From NCBI RefSeq assembly GCF_039555535.1, contig NZ_CP154630.1:4167001-4231000 (forward strand): a stretch of 64,000 nucleotides of DNA. The letters are read 5' to 3'. Positions 63,695 through 64,000 of the stretch are shown here, piece after piece. Made by a program: the position numbers and the translations under genes. The DNA is from Stenotrophomonas maltophilia. GTDB taxonomy: Bacteria; Pseudomonadota; Gammaproteobacteria; Xanthomonadales; Xanthomonadaceae. Numbering within the stretch: position 1 is the first letter of the stretch; the number at the start of each line of letters is the position of its first letter. The notes under the pieces are model-generated. The model did no database searches and was not told the origin of the DNA. It saw nothing but the letters and a program-made list of their open reading frames with translations.

Positions 63695-64000
63695 ATGCAC
63701 GAAGTCGACCTGCTGGTGATCGGTGGCGGCATCAACGGCGCTGGCATCGCCCGTGATGCGGCCGGCCGCGGCCTGCGGGTGCTGTTGTGCGAGCAGGATG
63801 ACCTGGCCGCGCACACCTCCAGCGCCAGCAGCAAGCTGATCCACGGCGGCCTGCGCTACCTGGAACAGGGCGAGTTCGGACTGGTGCGCAAGGCACTGGG
63901 TGAACGCGAAGTGGTACGCCGGCAGGCCCCTCATCTGGTCCGTCCGTTGCGCTTCGTACTGCCATGGGAACCCCACCTGCGACCGCGCTGGATGCTGCGC
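63695..64000 (+). CDS. glpD: Aerobic glycerol-3-phosphate dehydrogenase, N-terminal part (cut by window edge)
   Basis: The first 102 residues of a membrane-associated flavoenzyme that oxidises glycerol-3-phosphate to dihydroxyacetone phosphate and passes electrons to ubiquinone. The FAD-binding start is MHEVDLLVIGGGINGAGIARDAAGRGLRVLLCEQDDLAAHTSSASSKLIHGGLRYLEQGEF, the classic GlpD opening. CGGAGG lies 5 bp upstream of the ATG. A glpF/glpK/glpR neighbour, if present, is outside the window. Confidence 0.95.
   Translation, partial: MHEVDLLVIGGGINGAGIARDAAGRGLRVLLCEQDDLAAHTSSASSKLIHGGLRYLEQGEFGLVRKALGEREVVRRQAPHLVRPLRFVLPWEPHLRPRWMLR

Overview
The window is a high-GC chromosomal segment that looks like Stenotrophomonas maltophilia or a close relative in its complex. 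The basis is recognition of the TetR repressor SmeT, the divergent smeDEF multidrug pump with its palindromic operator, many GTAG-flanked (SMAG-type) palindromes, and gene orders typical of Xanthomonadaceae (xerC-DUF484-dapF-lptM, hslVU, atpIBEFHAGDC-glmU). No rRNA, tRNA, CRISPR array, transposase or phage gene was seen.

Layout. 1-8475: smeT and smeDEF, followed on the same strand by a second membrane-fusion protein gene and the start of a second RND pump gene. The second fusion-protein gene and the first ~95 bp of the second pump gene match smeD/smeE with no mismatch that I could find over about 1165 bp, while both flanks differ. This is a large direct repeat. 8521-14536: a Gfo/Idh/MocA oxidoreductase, the HslUV protease, xerC, a DUF484 gene, dapF and lptM. 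14575-21900: a YbaN-like protein, two S9 serine peptidases on either side of an aminotransferase, a small membrane protein and a lipocalin. 21998-25372: methionine importer MetNI without MetQ, an EamA exporter and the YajQ nucleotide-binding protein. 25408-36538: a GAF/Fis-type regulator beside aryl-alcohol and aldehyde dehydrogenases, a DUF1415-SDR pair, oligopeptidase A, a Cds1-like cysteine desulfhydrase, two VOC proteins and a CBS-domain protein.

36983-46823: glmS lies divergent from a seven-gene operon. The operon holds a fusion protein, an ABC ATPase, two MacB-like permeases, a PDZ-domain exported protein, a sigma-54 response regulator and its histidine kinase. It is preceded by a near-consensus -24/-12 promoter and a cluster of TGTCCG half-sites, so it looks like a self-activating sigma-54 exporter circuit.

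46914-56752: a GNAT gene, glmU, a GtrA-like protein and the complete F1Fo ATP synthase operon read from a TATAAT promoter. 57112-64000: a beta-barrel outer membrane protein, lpdA and aceF (three very similar lipoyl domains; no aceE in the window), a hypoxanthine-DNA-glycosylase-like gene, an OmpW-family protein and the start of glpD.

Two families of short palindromes punctuate the region: SMAG-type GTAG...CTAC hairpins, and a second family beginning GGGGTC and ending GACCCC. Several lie inside operons or overlap stop codons.
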